A stretch of 6,222 bases of DNA from Chlorobiota bacterium (GCA_013153655.1 JAADEB010000054.1:1-6222), one strand, 5' to 3'; shown: positions 1 to 6,102, numbered from the stretch's first letter. Notes: generated by a model not told the origin, from the letters alone. Numbers and translations are program-made.

Positions 1-1
1 T

Positions 2-952
2 ATTTTCTCGGCCCGCAACCACGATTATCTCTTGTTCTTCACGCAGAAAGGCAAGGTCTATTGGATGCGCGTGTTCGAAGTGCCCGAAGGCTCCAAAGTG
101 TCCAAGGGACGCGCCGTCCAAAACCTTATTAATATTGAAAAGGACGACAAGATCAAGGCCATCCTGGCCACCAAGAATTTGAAGGACAAGGATTATGTGA
201 ATGCCCACTACGTCATCATGGCCACCAAGAAAGGAACGGTCAAGAAGACGTCCCTGGAACAATATTCGCGCCCGCGCCAGTCGGGTATCAACGCCATCAC
301 CATCCGCGAAGGCGACGAACTCCTGGACGCCAAGCTCACCACCGGCGACAGCCATATTATGCTGGCCGTCAAATCCGGTAAGGCCATCCGCTTCGAAGAA
401 AGCAAAACCCGTCCCATGGGTCGAACGGCCTCGGGTGTGCGCGGCATCAGCCTGGCGGACGAAAACGACGAAGTGGTGGGTATGATTTCCGTTCAAGACC
501 TGGATTCCGACGTATTCGTGGTATCGGAAAAAGGCTACGGCAAGCGTTCCAAAGTGAAAGACTACCGCCTGACCAACCGCGGCGGCAAGGGTGTGAAAAC
601 CATCAACATTACCGACAAAACCGGTAAACTGGTGGCCATCAAAAACGTGAAGGACGGCGACGACCTGATGATCATCACCAAAAACGGCCTGACCATCCGC
701 TTCTCCGTGGACGACATTCGCCAAATGGGACGTGCCGCCCAAGGTGTGCGCGCCATCCATCTGCGCGAAGGCGATGAAATTGCTTCCGTGGCCAAAATCG
801 CTCGCGAAGACGATATGGACGATGCCGAAAACAGCGAATCCGCATTTGAAAATCAACAGGATACGGAAAATGGCACGCCCCTTGCAAATAATCAAAACGA
901 AGAGGCTTCCCAAAACGGAGAGGCCGGAGAAAACGAAAATAATAACTCATAA
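2..952 (+). CDS. gyrA: DNA gyrase subunit A, C-terminal domain (5' end outside window)
   Basis: GyrA is the DNA-cleaving subunit of the A2B2 gyrase that introduces negative supercoils; this part is the C-terminal beta-pinwheel that wraps DNA. The frame is open from base 2 and gives 316 codons with no start, so the gene is cut by the window edge. It opens at NHDYLLFFTQKGKVYW, matching the E. coli segment just after the canonical GyrA box, so that box and the breakage-reunion domain lie upstream. Repeated blade motifs follow: ATKKGTVKKT (visible residues about 74-83), TRPMGRTASGVRGI (136-149), EKGYGKR (176-182), a GyrA-box-like TNRGGKG (191-197), and IRQMGRAAQGVRAI (239-252). A tail of about 50 residues, rich in Asp/Glu and Asn/Gln, ends the protein; in E. 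coli the acidic tail modulates wrapping. The TPR gene begins 13 bases after the TAA. Identification is very secure. Confidence 0.97.
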   Translation: MFSARNHDYLLFFTQKGKVYWMRVFEVPEGSKVSKGRAVQNLINIEKDDKIKAILATKNLKDKDYVNAHYVIMATKKGTVKKTSLEQYSRPRQSGINAITIREGDELLDAKLTTGDSHIMLAVKSGKAIRFEESKTRPMGRTASGVRGISLADENDEVVGMISVQDLDSDVFVVSEKGYGKRSKVKDYRLTNRGGKGVKTINITDKTGKLVAIKNVKDGDDLMIITKNGLTIRFSVDDIRQMGRAAQGVRAIHLREGDEIASVAKIAREDDMDDAENSESAFENQQDTENGTPLANNQNEEASQNGEAGENENNNS

Positions 953-965
953 AATACTTTAACCG

Positions 966-2201
966 ATGAAAAAACTTGTTTACTTACTCCTCGCACTGAT
1001 GATGGGTTTTTCGGCTTTTGCCCAAAAGAAAGAAGTTAAAGCCGCCGAAAAAGCCTTGAAGAAAGGTGATATCGAATTGGCACAAGAAAATATCCAAAAG
1101 GCATGCGAACTCAAAGACAATGCCGATGCCAAAACCAAAGCACGCATCTATTTCACCAAAGCCAAAATCGCCGAAGCCCAAGGCGACTTGGAAACGGCCG
1201 TTAAAATGTTTGTCAAAGTAAAAGATTTCGAAAAAGAAAACGGTTTTACCAAATATTCCGGTGACGCCGAGAAAGAATTAATGACTTTGGGTAATCAATT
1301 GCTCAAAAGAGTATCCGCGGCCAATGATGCCAAAAATTTCGCCGAAGCCGAAAAGAACATGAAATTGGTTTATCTCATTAGCCCTAATGACGATAACCTC
1401 TATATCCTGGGTGTGTTGCAACTCTACAACAACAATTTCGAAGAAGCCTACAAAAACTTCAAACAATTGTACGACAAAGGCTACACCGGCGTCAAAACCC
1501 AATACCTGTTGACCGATACCAAAACCGGTCAAACGGTAGCCGCTCCGGACGAAAAAACCATGAAAATCATGGCCAAAACGGATCAATACACCAATCCCCG
1601 TGTGGAAAAAACCGAATCCAAACGTGCCGAACTGGTGGCCAATATGCTCTACGCCCTCTCCAAAATGGGTAAGGACGACGAAGCCTTCCAATTGGCCAAA
1701 AAAGCCGAAGCCGAAGATCCCAACAATGTTTCCCTTATCGTAGGCGAAGCCAACTACTACCTCAAAAAGAACGATCACAAAAACTTCGTTCAAACCATGG
1801 AACGCGCCTTCCAATTGGATCCCCAACCCCAATATGCCTACAACATCGGATTCGGTTATTACAGCATGAAAGATTACGACAATGCCCGTAAATGGTTCAA
1901 AAAAGCCCTCGAATTAAAACCCGATTACAAAGACGCCGTGCTGGCTTTGAGCTTGGTGGAATTGGCACCCGAAAAAGAATTGGTGGAAAAAATCAACAAC
2001 AGCCTCAGCTCTCCTAAGAAGTATGAAGCCTATATGGAAGAACTGAAAGCCGTTTACCGTAAAGCGCTTCCTTACTTGGAAAAATATCACGAACTGGAAC
2101 CCAACGACGAAAAGAACATTCGTACCTTGAAAAAAATCTACACCCAATTGGGTATGCGCGACAAAGCCAACGAAATGAAAGCTTTGCTCAAACGAATGTA
2201 A
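966..2201 (+). CDS. Secreted tetratricopeptide-repeat protein downstream of gyrA
   Basis: This 411-residue protein probably acts as a protein-binding scaffold in the periplasm or at the outer membrane; no catalytic motif is visible. The N-terminus MKKLVYLLLALMMGFSAFAQ is a typical signal peptide, with likely cleavage SAFA|Q near residue 19. Helical TPR-like pairs follow at about residues 60-93, 143-170, 221-253 and 257-286, with the clearest unit at 287-320 (AYNIGFGYYSMKDYDNARKW, then ALELKPD) and a last pair at about 384-410. Residues 180-220 form a less repetitive Thr/Lys-rich insert. The ATG at 966 is chosen because the signal peptide starts there; no Shine-Dalgarno is present, which is normal in Bacteroidota. 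It lies 13 bases after gyrA with no promoter or terminator between, so co-transcription is inferred. A TPR gene next to gyrA is, as far as I recall, a recurrent Bacteroidales arrangement. The exact role is unknown. Confidence 0.9.
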   Translation: MKKLVYLLLALMMGFSAFAQKKEVKAAEKALKKGDIELAQENIQKACELKDNADAKTKARIYFTKAKIAEAQGDLETAVKMFVKVKDFEKENGFTKYSGDAEKELMTLGNQLLKRVSAANDAKNFAEAEKNMKLVYLISPNDDNLYILGVLQLYNNNFEEAYKNFKQLYDKGYTGVKTQYLLTDTKTGQTVAAPDEKTMKIMAKTDQYTNPRVEKTESKRAELVANMLYALSKMGKDDEAFQLAKKAEAEDPNNVSLIVGEANYYLKKNDHKNFVQTMERAFQLDPQPQYAYNIGFGYYSMKDYDNARKWFKKALELKPDYKDAVLALSLVELAPEKELVEKINNSLSSPKKYEAYMEELKAVYRKALPYLEKYHELEPNDEKNIRTLKKIYTQLGMRDKANEMKALLKRM

Positions 2202-2225
2202 GAGATTTCATCAAACACCTTTCTG

Positions 2226-2259
2226 AAACCGTCCGCCTTATTAAGCGGGCGGTTTTTTT
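2226..2259 (+). terminator. Rho-independent terminator of the gyrA-TPR unit
   Basis: An 11-pair stem, AAACCGTCCGC (2226-2236) with GCGGGCGGTTT (2245-2255), contains one T·G wobble and an 8-base loop and runs into seven T residues (2253-2259). It starts 24 bases after the TPR stop codon. An outer 9-base inverted repeat (AGATTTCAT 2203-2211, ATGAAATCT 2260-2268) encloses it. No comparable T tract follows on the minus strand, so it is best read as acting on plus-strand transcripts only. Confidence 0.93.
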
Positions 2260-2294
2260 ATGAAATCTAAAAACACGCTATTCATAATGGACAA

Positions 2295-2410
2295 ATGATT
2301 CCGTGGAATCATGGAGCGACGCAGTGACGGTAAATAAAGAAACAAAACGTTCCGCTAAGTCCCGCCAGGGACGCTGTGTTGGTAGCCTTGACCGATGAAG
2401 GTTTCGACCT
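2295..2410. repeat. Degenerate palindromic intergenic repeat (candidate interspersed element)
   Basis: Three short palindromes sit close together. ATGATTCC-GT-GGAATCAT (2295-2312) is a perfect 8-base inverted repeat with a 2-base spacer. GTCCC-GCCA-GGGAC (2359-2372) is a 5-pair hairpin. AGGT-TTCG-ACCT (2399-2410) is a 4-pair hairpin. Between them lie AGCGACGCAGTGACGG and TGTTGGTAGC. From memory, similar GTCCC/GGGAC palindromes joined to a TGTTGGTAG string recur in gut Bacteroidales genomes, but I cannot verify that here. The stretch is richer in GC than the AT-rich DNA to its right and has no supportable protein. It could also be a decayed mobile remnant. Confidence 0.45.
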
Positions 2411-2837
2411 GAAAACAAATGTGGAAATATGTTGAGTTTGCGAGCTTATAGGGTGAAATTAGGTAATTGGGTTGAAATATTTTTATGAATCCGAAATTTT
2501 TAACATTTTATAAGTTCAAGTTTCCACCAGATATAAAAAGACCATAATATTTCAAAAATGGCTATGATTTTAAAATTTATAGAATTAGGTACTTAAATAA
2601 TACGCAGACAAAACACAATGTAAAAATATAAATGGGAAAAAAAGCATATACCCAAAATCCGTCCCCGGGCGGATAAGCGCGTGGGAGTTGTATTAATAAA
2701 GTGCCTAAAACATTTTTTTAATATTTTATTAAACGAAAAAGTTCATATATAACAAAAATTCCAAAAAAGAAACAGCCTATGAATTTTTTGGATAAACAAG
2801 AAAAAATAAAAGCAAAAAAATAAGGTATCAACCTAAC
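2411..2837. other. AT-rich gene-free stretch
   Basis: This DNA is much richer in A and T than the flanking genes and has stop codons in all frames. Only very short open stretches exist, such as plus-strand 2779-2823 (14 codons). The one compact GC-rich patch is an 18-base near-perfect palindrome, ATCCGTCCCCGGGCGGAT, at 2657-2674. I see no RNA gene, no mobile-element end and no convincing promoter. Confidence 0.6.
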
Positions 2838-2897
2838 CAAATGAAAATTATATTTTCCCATCCATTTGTTTAAAAAATTAAATATGGTTTTCATTTG
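2838..2897. other. Long AT-rich hairpin next to the small membrane gene
   Basis: CAAATGAAAA (2838-2847) pairs with TTTTCATTTG (2888-2897), and ATATTT (2850-2855) pairs with AAATAT (2880-2885). The two bases between the arms, TT against GG, can form two G·U wobbles in plus-strand RNA, giving 18 continuous pairs and a 24-base loop. In minus-strand RNA these two pairs become mismatches. The minus-strand stop codon of the small gene is only four bases away, so it could act as a 3' end or stability structure for that gene. Near its minus-strand exit the next T-rich run lies about 17 bases further, so it is not a classic terminator. Confidence 0.4.
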
Positions 2898-2901
2898 AAA
2901 A

Positions 2902-3108
2902 TTAATGATTTATTATTGTTTGAATTAGTTCTAAAACCGGACAACAAAAGCAAATAATAATATATGCGAGATAACCCGGATTTTCACTCAAATATCCCCA
3001 TTTTAATTCGTCATATTTATTAAGCCATTTCAAATAAGAGTAAAACTCGACAATACCAATTAAAATACATGAAACATAAAAAAATAGATCTAAATAATTG
3101 ATCTTCAT
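2902..3108 (-). CDS. Small two-helix membrane protein, function unknown
   Basis: I do not recognise this 68-residue protein. It has two strongly hydrophobic segments, residues about 5-27 (LDLFFYVSCILIGIVEFYSY) and about 44-66 (YLAYIIICFCCPVLELIQTI), joined by a polar, Trp/Lys-rich loop (KWLNKYDELKWGYLSE). It therefore looks like an inner-membrane hairpin. Cysteines sit at positions 14, 53, 55 and 56, all within the predicted helices. The start ATG (3106-3108) is the only good one and is followed by MKINYL. Base use is far more AT-rich than in the flanking genes, which suggests acquired DNA or a recently evolved gene. It lies 99 bases downstream of the acylase stop, on the same strand, so read-through is possible. 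Support for coding is the absence of stops in AT-rich DNA and the coherent membrane pattern; a chance frame is not excluded. Confidence 0.5.
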   Translation of the reverse strand: MKINYLDLFFYVSCILIGIVEFYSYLKWLNKYDELKWGYLSENPGYLAYIIICFCCPVLELIQTIINH

Positions 3109-3141
3109 GTTTGCTTAATTTTAAATTTTTAAATCGCGGAT

Positions 3142-3149
3142 TCAAGGTA
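3142..3149 (-). promoter_or_regulatory. Weak candidate -7 box for the small membrane gene
   Basis: The minus strand reads TTTTTTTGTACCTTGAATCC here. The TACCTTGA part resembles the Bacteroidota sigma-A -7 consensus TAnnTTTG (TA, then TT, with a one-base shift), about 33 bases upstream of the start codon. A clear -33 TTTG at the right spacing is not seen, so this is only a candidate. Confidence 0.22.
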
Positions 3150-3207
3150 CAAAAAAATTGTTCGTTATTTATTGTTCACTCCTTCATTCCTTCACCCATG
3201 GCCGTGC

Positions 3208-5592
3208 CTATTCCGGAACAAATTGCATATGGTAGCGGGCTTGTTTCCGTACGGCCGGCAGGCTAAACGGGTCGCGGAACAGGCCGCCGGACACGTAGCG
3301 TTTCATTTGATCATCGTAATGGGGAGAAGCGGGCATACCGCTTTCGCCGGCCGGCAAAATGGTATAGGAGGCATCCCAATCGGCCGTGTTGTAAATATGT
3401 TTTTCCGAGGCGCCGAAATCCGAATCGTAGGGTTGGGCCAAGTTGTAGGAAAACGGATTTACGGTATTGCTGCTTCCCGGAGCGGGCAGGCGGCGGTTGA
3501 GGCCGAAGATTTTGTCCAGGATTTTTACTTTACCCAACGGATGTTGTAAATGCAGCCGGTGCATATCACCCCAATTTTTCAGGTTCCAATGTCCGTTGAC
3601 TTTTTCCAGGTTGTCGAGGGCATCGCGGAACGAGAGGAGGATGATATCGTCCAGTGTTTCCTTTTCGGAGGTGCGGATATTGTCGATCCACGGACTTCGG
3701 CCGGTTTGCATCACATGGTCGGCCAGGTATTTGGTAAAGAGGAACGAGTTGTAATAGGCTTTGAACAGTTCCGGACCCATTTCGTCCTCGGTGAGGTGGC
3801 GTACGAACTGGCGCATAAATTCGGCAAAGAGCAGGGGTTCGGGGCGTCCGGCTTCGAAGCGGCCGTCCCATTGGCGCAAGGCACGGCGGGCGCGTACGGA
3901 TATGCTGTCCATAAACCGGGCTTTGGCCAGCGATTTGTTGATAACGGGCAGAAAGCGGCGGGCACGTACCGAAAGGTGGTCGTAGAGCATTCGGCGTATG
4001 TAGGCCGTGTCGATTTTGTCCTTTGCTTCAATCATTTCGCGGATACGGATAATACGGTAGGGAAGGTCGTACCATTCGGAAATATAGAGCGAGTCGCCGA
4101 AGGTTTTGTTATTGGCCGACGACACATAGCCGCGCGGCGGATTGTATTCGTAGGGAAGGCTGTCGAAGGGGTAGAAGCCTTGCCAATCGTAGGCGGAGGT
4201 ATCGCCGGGATAGAAGAGGTAGCCGGGCGCATGGCGGCGCGGGACACGGCCGGTACATTGGAGACCGATATTCCCCCGGGTGTCGGCATAGGCGATATTT
4301 TGGCTTACGGCCATAAAACCATGGGCGGCGCGGCGAAATTCGTCCCAATTCCGGGCGGTGTTGAAGCCGTATAGGGCCTCGATTTCCCCGCTGTCCTCGT
4401 TGCCGATCCAGCGCATGGATACGGGCGGGACGTCTGTCATGCCGATTTTGGTCATCACCGGACCGCGGTGGGTAAAATACAACACCGTGTCCAAGGGGCG
4501 CTCGCGTCCTTTGATGAGAATTTTTTCGCGGACGGCCGTCAGGGGGCGCCATTTGCCGTCCACCAGGTATGCCTTGCGGGCGGTATCGATTTTTTCCAGG
4601 TAAAAATCGGCGCCATCGAGCATCACGTTGGTCATTCCCCAGGCAATATTTTCGTTATGACCGGCCACCACGAAGGGTTCGCCGGGAATCAACACCCCCG
4701 TTACATTCATTTTGCCGGGGACATTCAAATGGGCACGCCACCAAATGCCGGGCAATCCCAGGTGGAGGTGCATATCGTTGGAAAACAATGGTTTTCCCGT
4801 AGCGCTTTTGCGGGGACCTATCACCCAGTTGTTGCTGGCCTCGAAGGCGGGCGGGTTCAGGCGGCGGATAAAGGCCATGGCGTTTTCCATTTCTTTCATT
4901 TCCACCTTTTTCAGATGAAAATCAGGGTATATCAACACATGGTTTTCATCCCAATGGGGCAGGATGTCGCGCAGGTAAGCGTCGCCTAATTTTTGGCGCA
5001 CGAGCGTAGCCATGGCTTCCATTTTGTATCCCAGTTCCAGGGTCCACGACATATATCCCACCAGGTTAATGGATTGGCGGGCTTGCCAGGGTTCGGGCGT
5101 GTAGTTGAGGATGCGGAATTCGGGTGGGAGATTATCCTTGTGGTCGTCCATATACCGGTTGACGCCGGCGGCATACCATTCCAGTCGTTGTTGCATGGCG
5201 GGGTCCAGTTTTTTCCACAGCCTTGCGGAGGTTTGCGGTATGCGCAGTTTGCGAAGCAGGAGATCGGCATCCAGTGCTTTTTCGCCGAAGATTTCCGAGA
5301 GGCGGCCTTGGGTTACGCGGCGGATGAGGTCCATTTGCCAGAGGCGGTCTTGGGCGGCCAGGTAGCCGGTGGCCATATAGAGGTCGTGTTCGTTTTGAGC
5401 GTAAATATGCGGAATTCCCAGGCTGTCGCGCCATACTTCCACGGGTTGCCGGAGACCGGGAAGGGAAACGTTACGGTTATAATCCGGCAGGGCGGCATGA
5501 TTGATACGGTGTGCATACCATGCACCGACGGCCAGCACAATAACAAGGAATATGGCAAGAAAAAGAAGAATTTTTTTGATTTTTTTCATCAT
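3208..5592 (-). CDS. Penicillin acylase family N-terminal-nucleophile hydrolase (peptidase family S45)
   Basis: Enzymes of this family hydrolyse side-chain amide bonds of beta-lactams, acyl-homoserine lactones or other N-acyl compounds; the substrate here is unknown. They are made as one chain and cut themselves before a serine, giving alpha and beta chains. In this 794-residue protein the nucleophile is Ser253 in EASNNWVIG, matching the SNxW motif. The oxyanion-hole region is GHNENIAWGMTNV (about 311-323), and the second oxyanion Asn is probably Asn432 in SQNIAYADTRGNIG. The alpha chain carries the family motif QDRLWQMDLIRRVTQGRLSE (81-100), and the beta chain ends with the usual GESGMPASPHYDDQ (749-762). 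Length is normal. MMKKIKK plus a hydrophobic stretch (about 8-24) is a signal peptide or membrane anchor, so it acts in the envelope or periplasm. Two ATGs adjoin at the start; the second is equally possible. The gene appears single, with a 407-base gap to the T9SS fragment upstream. Confidence 0.95.
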   Translation of the reverse strand: MMKKIKKILLFLAIFLVIVLAVGAWYAHRINHAALPDYNRNVSLPGLRQPVEVWRDSLGIPHIYAQNEHDLYMATGYLAAQDRLWQMDLIRRVTQGRLSEIFGEKALDADLLLRKLRIPQTSARLWKKLDPAMQQRLEWYAAGVNRYMDDHKDNLPPEFRILNYTPEPWQARQSINLVGYMSWTLELGYKMEAMATLVRQKLGDAYLRDILPHWDENHVLIYPDFHLKKVEMKEMENAMAFIRRLNPPAFEASNNWVIGPRKSATGKPLFSNDMHLHLGLPGIWWRAHLNVPGKMNVTGVLIPGEPFVVAGHNENIAWGMTNVMLDGADFYLEKIDTARKAYLVDGKWRPLTAVREKILIKGRERPLDTVLYFTHRGPVMTKIGMTDVPPVSMRWIGNEDSGEIEALYGFNTARNWDEFRRAAHGFMAVSQNIAYADTRGNIGLQCTGRVPRRHAPGYLFYPGDTSAYDWQGFYPFDSLPYEYNPPRGYVSSANNKTFGDSLYISEWYDLPYRIIRIREMIEAKDKIDTAYIRRMLYDHLSVRARRFLPVINKSLAKARFMDSISVRARRALRQWDGRFEAGRPEPLLFAEFMRQFVRHLTEDEMGPELFKAYYNSFLFTKYLADHVMQTGRSPWIDNIRTSEKETLDDIILLSFRDALDNLEKVNGHWNLKNWGDMHRLHLQHPLGKVKILDKIFGLNRRLPAPGSSNTVNPFSYNLAQPYDSDFGASEKHIYNTADWDASYTILPAGESGMPASPHYDDQMKRYVSGGLFRDPFSLPAVRKQARYHMQFVPE

Positions 5593-5624
5593 TTACCGCT
5601 TTTGACGTATAAAGGTAGTGAATT

Positions 5625-5657
5625 CTGTTAAACCGTTGAATCGTTGAACCGTTAAAT
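5625..5657. repeat. Octamer tandem array, copy A
   Basis: Four head-to-tail 8-base units: CTGTTAAA, CCGTTGAA, TCGTTGAA, CCGTTAAA, then T. The last 19 bases recur exactly at 5820-5838. It lies in the upstream region of the acylase gene, 33 bases from its start. Confidence 0.8.
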
Positions 5658-5662
5658 AGAAA

Positions 5663-5686
5663 CTTTAACTTTAACCTTAACTTTAA
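5663..5686. repeat. Hexamer tandem array (CTTTAA)
   Basis: Four contiguous 6-base units: CTTTAA, CTTTAA, CCTTAA, CTTTAA. The array sits six bases beyond octamer array A and reads TTAAAG on the strand of the acylase. It may affect spacing of acylase promoter elements, but no clear promoter is seen within it. Confidence 0.8.
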
Positions 5687-5729
5687 CTAAATCAGTTTGT
5701 TACATTTGTTATACCAAATATGCGTTTTG

Positions 5730-5772
5730 TCATCCCGAGGGAAGCGAACGGAGGGAGCGGCGAGGGATCCCT
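5730..5772. repeat. ATCCCGAGGG...GAGGGAT palindromic intergenic element
   Basis: ATCCC at 5732-5736 and GGGAT at 5764-5768 are inverted and enclose a purine-rich core with AGCGAACGGAGG and GAGCGGCGAG. The right end is itself a perfect palindrome, AGGGATCCCT (5763-5772), and CCCGA (5734-5738) also pairs with TCGGG (5776-5780). Sequences of the form CATCCCGAGCG...CGAGGGATC are, from memory, widespread interspersed repeats in bacterial intergenic DNA; membership of one family is inferred, not tested. Confidence 0.5.
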
Positions 5773-5776
5773 TTTT

Positions 5777-5804
5777 CGGGAAACGGGAAACGGAGAACGG
5801 GAAA
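5777..5804 (+). repeat. Heptamer tandem array, forward copy
   Basis: Four contiguous 7-base units: CGGGAAA, CGGGAAA, CGGAGAA, CGGGAAA, then CGTGG. It directly follows the ATCCCGAGGG element. A related array in the opposite orientation lies at 6103-6130. Confidence 0.8.
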
Positions 5805-5813
5805 CGTGGTTTT

Positions 5814-5838
5814 TTGTTAAATCGTTGAACCGTTAAAT
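5814..5838. repeat. Octamer tandem array, copy B
   Basis: Three 8-base units: TTGTTAAA, TCGTTGAA, CCGTTAAA, then T. It equals copy A minus one unit, and 19 bases (5820-5838) are identical to 5639-5657. A further unit-like string, CTGTTGAA, follows out of phase at 5848-5855. Confidence 0.8.
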
Positions 5839-5934
5839 CGGTTATTTCTGTTGAACAAAATAATGATATTTTGAAATTGTCAAATTTTTTCCCGTGAAAT
5901 TTTTTTGTGGGGGGGTTATTTTTGGGGATGTTGC

Positions 5935-5968
5935 GTTGTAGAGACGTTGCATGCAATGTCTCTACAAC
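5935..5968. repeat. GTAGAGACGTTGCATGC palindrome, full copy
   Basis: Arms 5935-5951 and 5952-5968 are inverted repeats of 17 bases with no spacer, centred on TGCATGCA, with a single G/T mismatch that is a G·U wobble in plus-strand RNA. TGCG (5932-5935) and CGCA (5971-5974) could extend the pairing around a short bulge, and TGGGGA (5923-5928) with TCCCCA (5987-5992) form a further outer inverted pair. It lies about 30 bases downstream of the T9SS fragment's stop codon. No T tract follows on either strand, so it is not a standard terminator. The GTAGAGACG...CGTCTCTAC core is, from memory, a common repeat in Bacteroidota. Confidence 0.75.
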
Positions 5969-5999
5969 AACGCATATATGATTAATTCCCCACAAAATC

Positions 6000-6086
6000 C
6001 TATTCCTTCACAAATCGCACCACGGCTGTGCGTCCGTCTGCCGTGTTGAGGCGAAGGAGATACATGCCTTTTGGCATGCAACGTCT
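6000..6086 (-). pseudogene. C-terminal end of a type IX secretion (T9SS) cargo protein, broken upstream
   Basis: Proteins exported by T9SS carry a C-terminal sorting domain that is recognised at the outer membrane and cleaved off. The minus strand here encodes CMPKGMYLLRL, then NTADGRTAVVRFVKE and a TAG stop at 6000-6002. The PKGMYLLRL...TADGRTAVVRFVKE pattern matches the last beta-strands of the type A sorting domain. Going upstream, an in-frame TAG appears at 6087-6089, inside a copy of the GTAGAGACG repeat (6074-6090), only 28 codons from the end. Beyond it a heptamer array (6103-6130) and GC-rich DNA to 6222 are open in more than one frame, but none shows the earlier part of a sorting domain (YPNP and following strands). 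The simplest reading is a 3' gene remnant cut by repeat insertion; a frameshifted gene continuing outside the window is the alternative. Confidence 0.6.
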
Positions 6087-6090
6087 CTAC
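6074..6090. repeat. GTAGAGACGTTGCATGC, half copy inside the T9SS fragment
   Basis: GCATGCAACGTCTCTAC matches 16 of 17 bases of the right arm of the full palindrome (5949-5965). On the coding strand of the T9SS fragment it supplies the in-frame TAG. It abuts a 6-base inverted repeat, CATGCC-TTTT-GGCATG (6063-6078), which overlaps the GMY codons. Confidence 0.75.
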
Positions 6091-6102
6091 ATTCCGAAGC
6101 CG

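Noticed and set aside
1278..1832. Minus-strand open frame of 184 codons, rich in Gly and Phe
   Set aside because: It is the antisense of the Lys/Ala/Glu-rich TPR gene; the odd Phe/Gly composition is what antisense of such codons produces.
2351..2410. Possible tRNA-like fold with a GGTTTCGACC string
   Set aside because: The T-arm-like hairpin has a 4-base loop and a 4-pair stem, and there is no acceptor stem or anticodon arm in the right place.
2779..2873. Two tiny plus-strand open frames (14 and 10 codons) in AT-rich DNA
   Set aside because: They are too short, Lys/Asn-rich as expected by chance in AT-rich DNA, and the second overlaps the long hairpin.
3150..3207. Terminator for the acylase gene
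   Set aside because: A T-rich run exists on the minus strand (3151-3157 as A on plus), but no stable stem precedes it, only a direct repeat of GAACAAT.
3550..4374. Long open frame on the plus strand, 274 codons, inside the acylase gene
   Set aside because: It is antisense to a complete acylase with all family motifs; codon bias of the true gene keeps the opposite strand open. Its translation shows no recognisable domain.
5610..5617. TACCTTTA on the minus strand as a -7 box for the acylase
   Set aside because: It fits 7 of 8 positions of TAnnTTTG but lies only 18 bases from the start codon and has no -33 TTTG at suitable spacing.
5625..5845. CRISPR-like array
   Set aside because: Units are 6-8 bases and contiguous, without unique spacers, and there are no cas genes.
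5687..5995. Minus-strand open frame of 102 codons
   Set aside because: It is made of the palindrome, heptamer, octamer and ATCCCGAGGG repeats read through; no coherent protein pattern.
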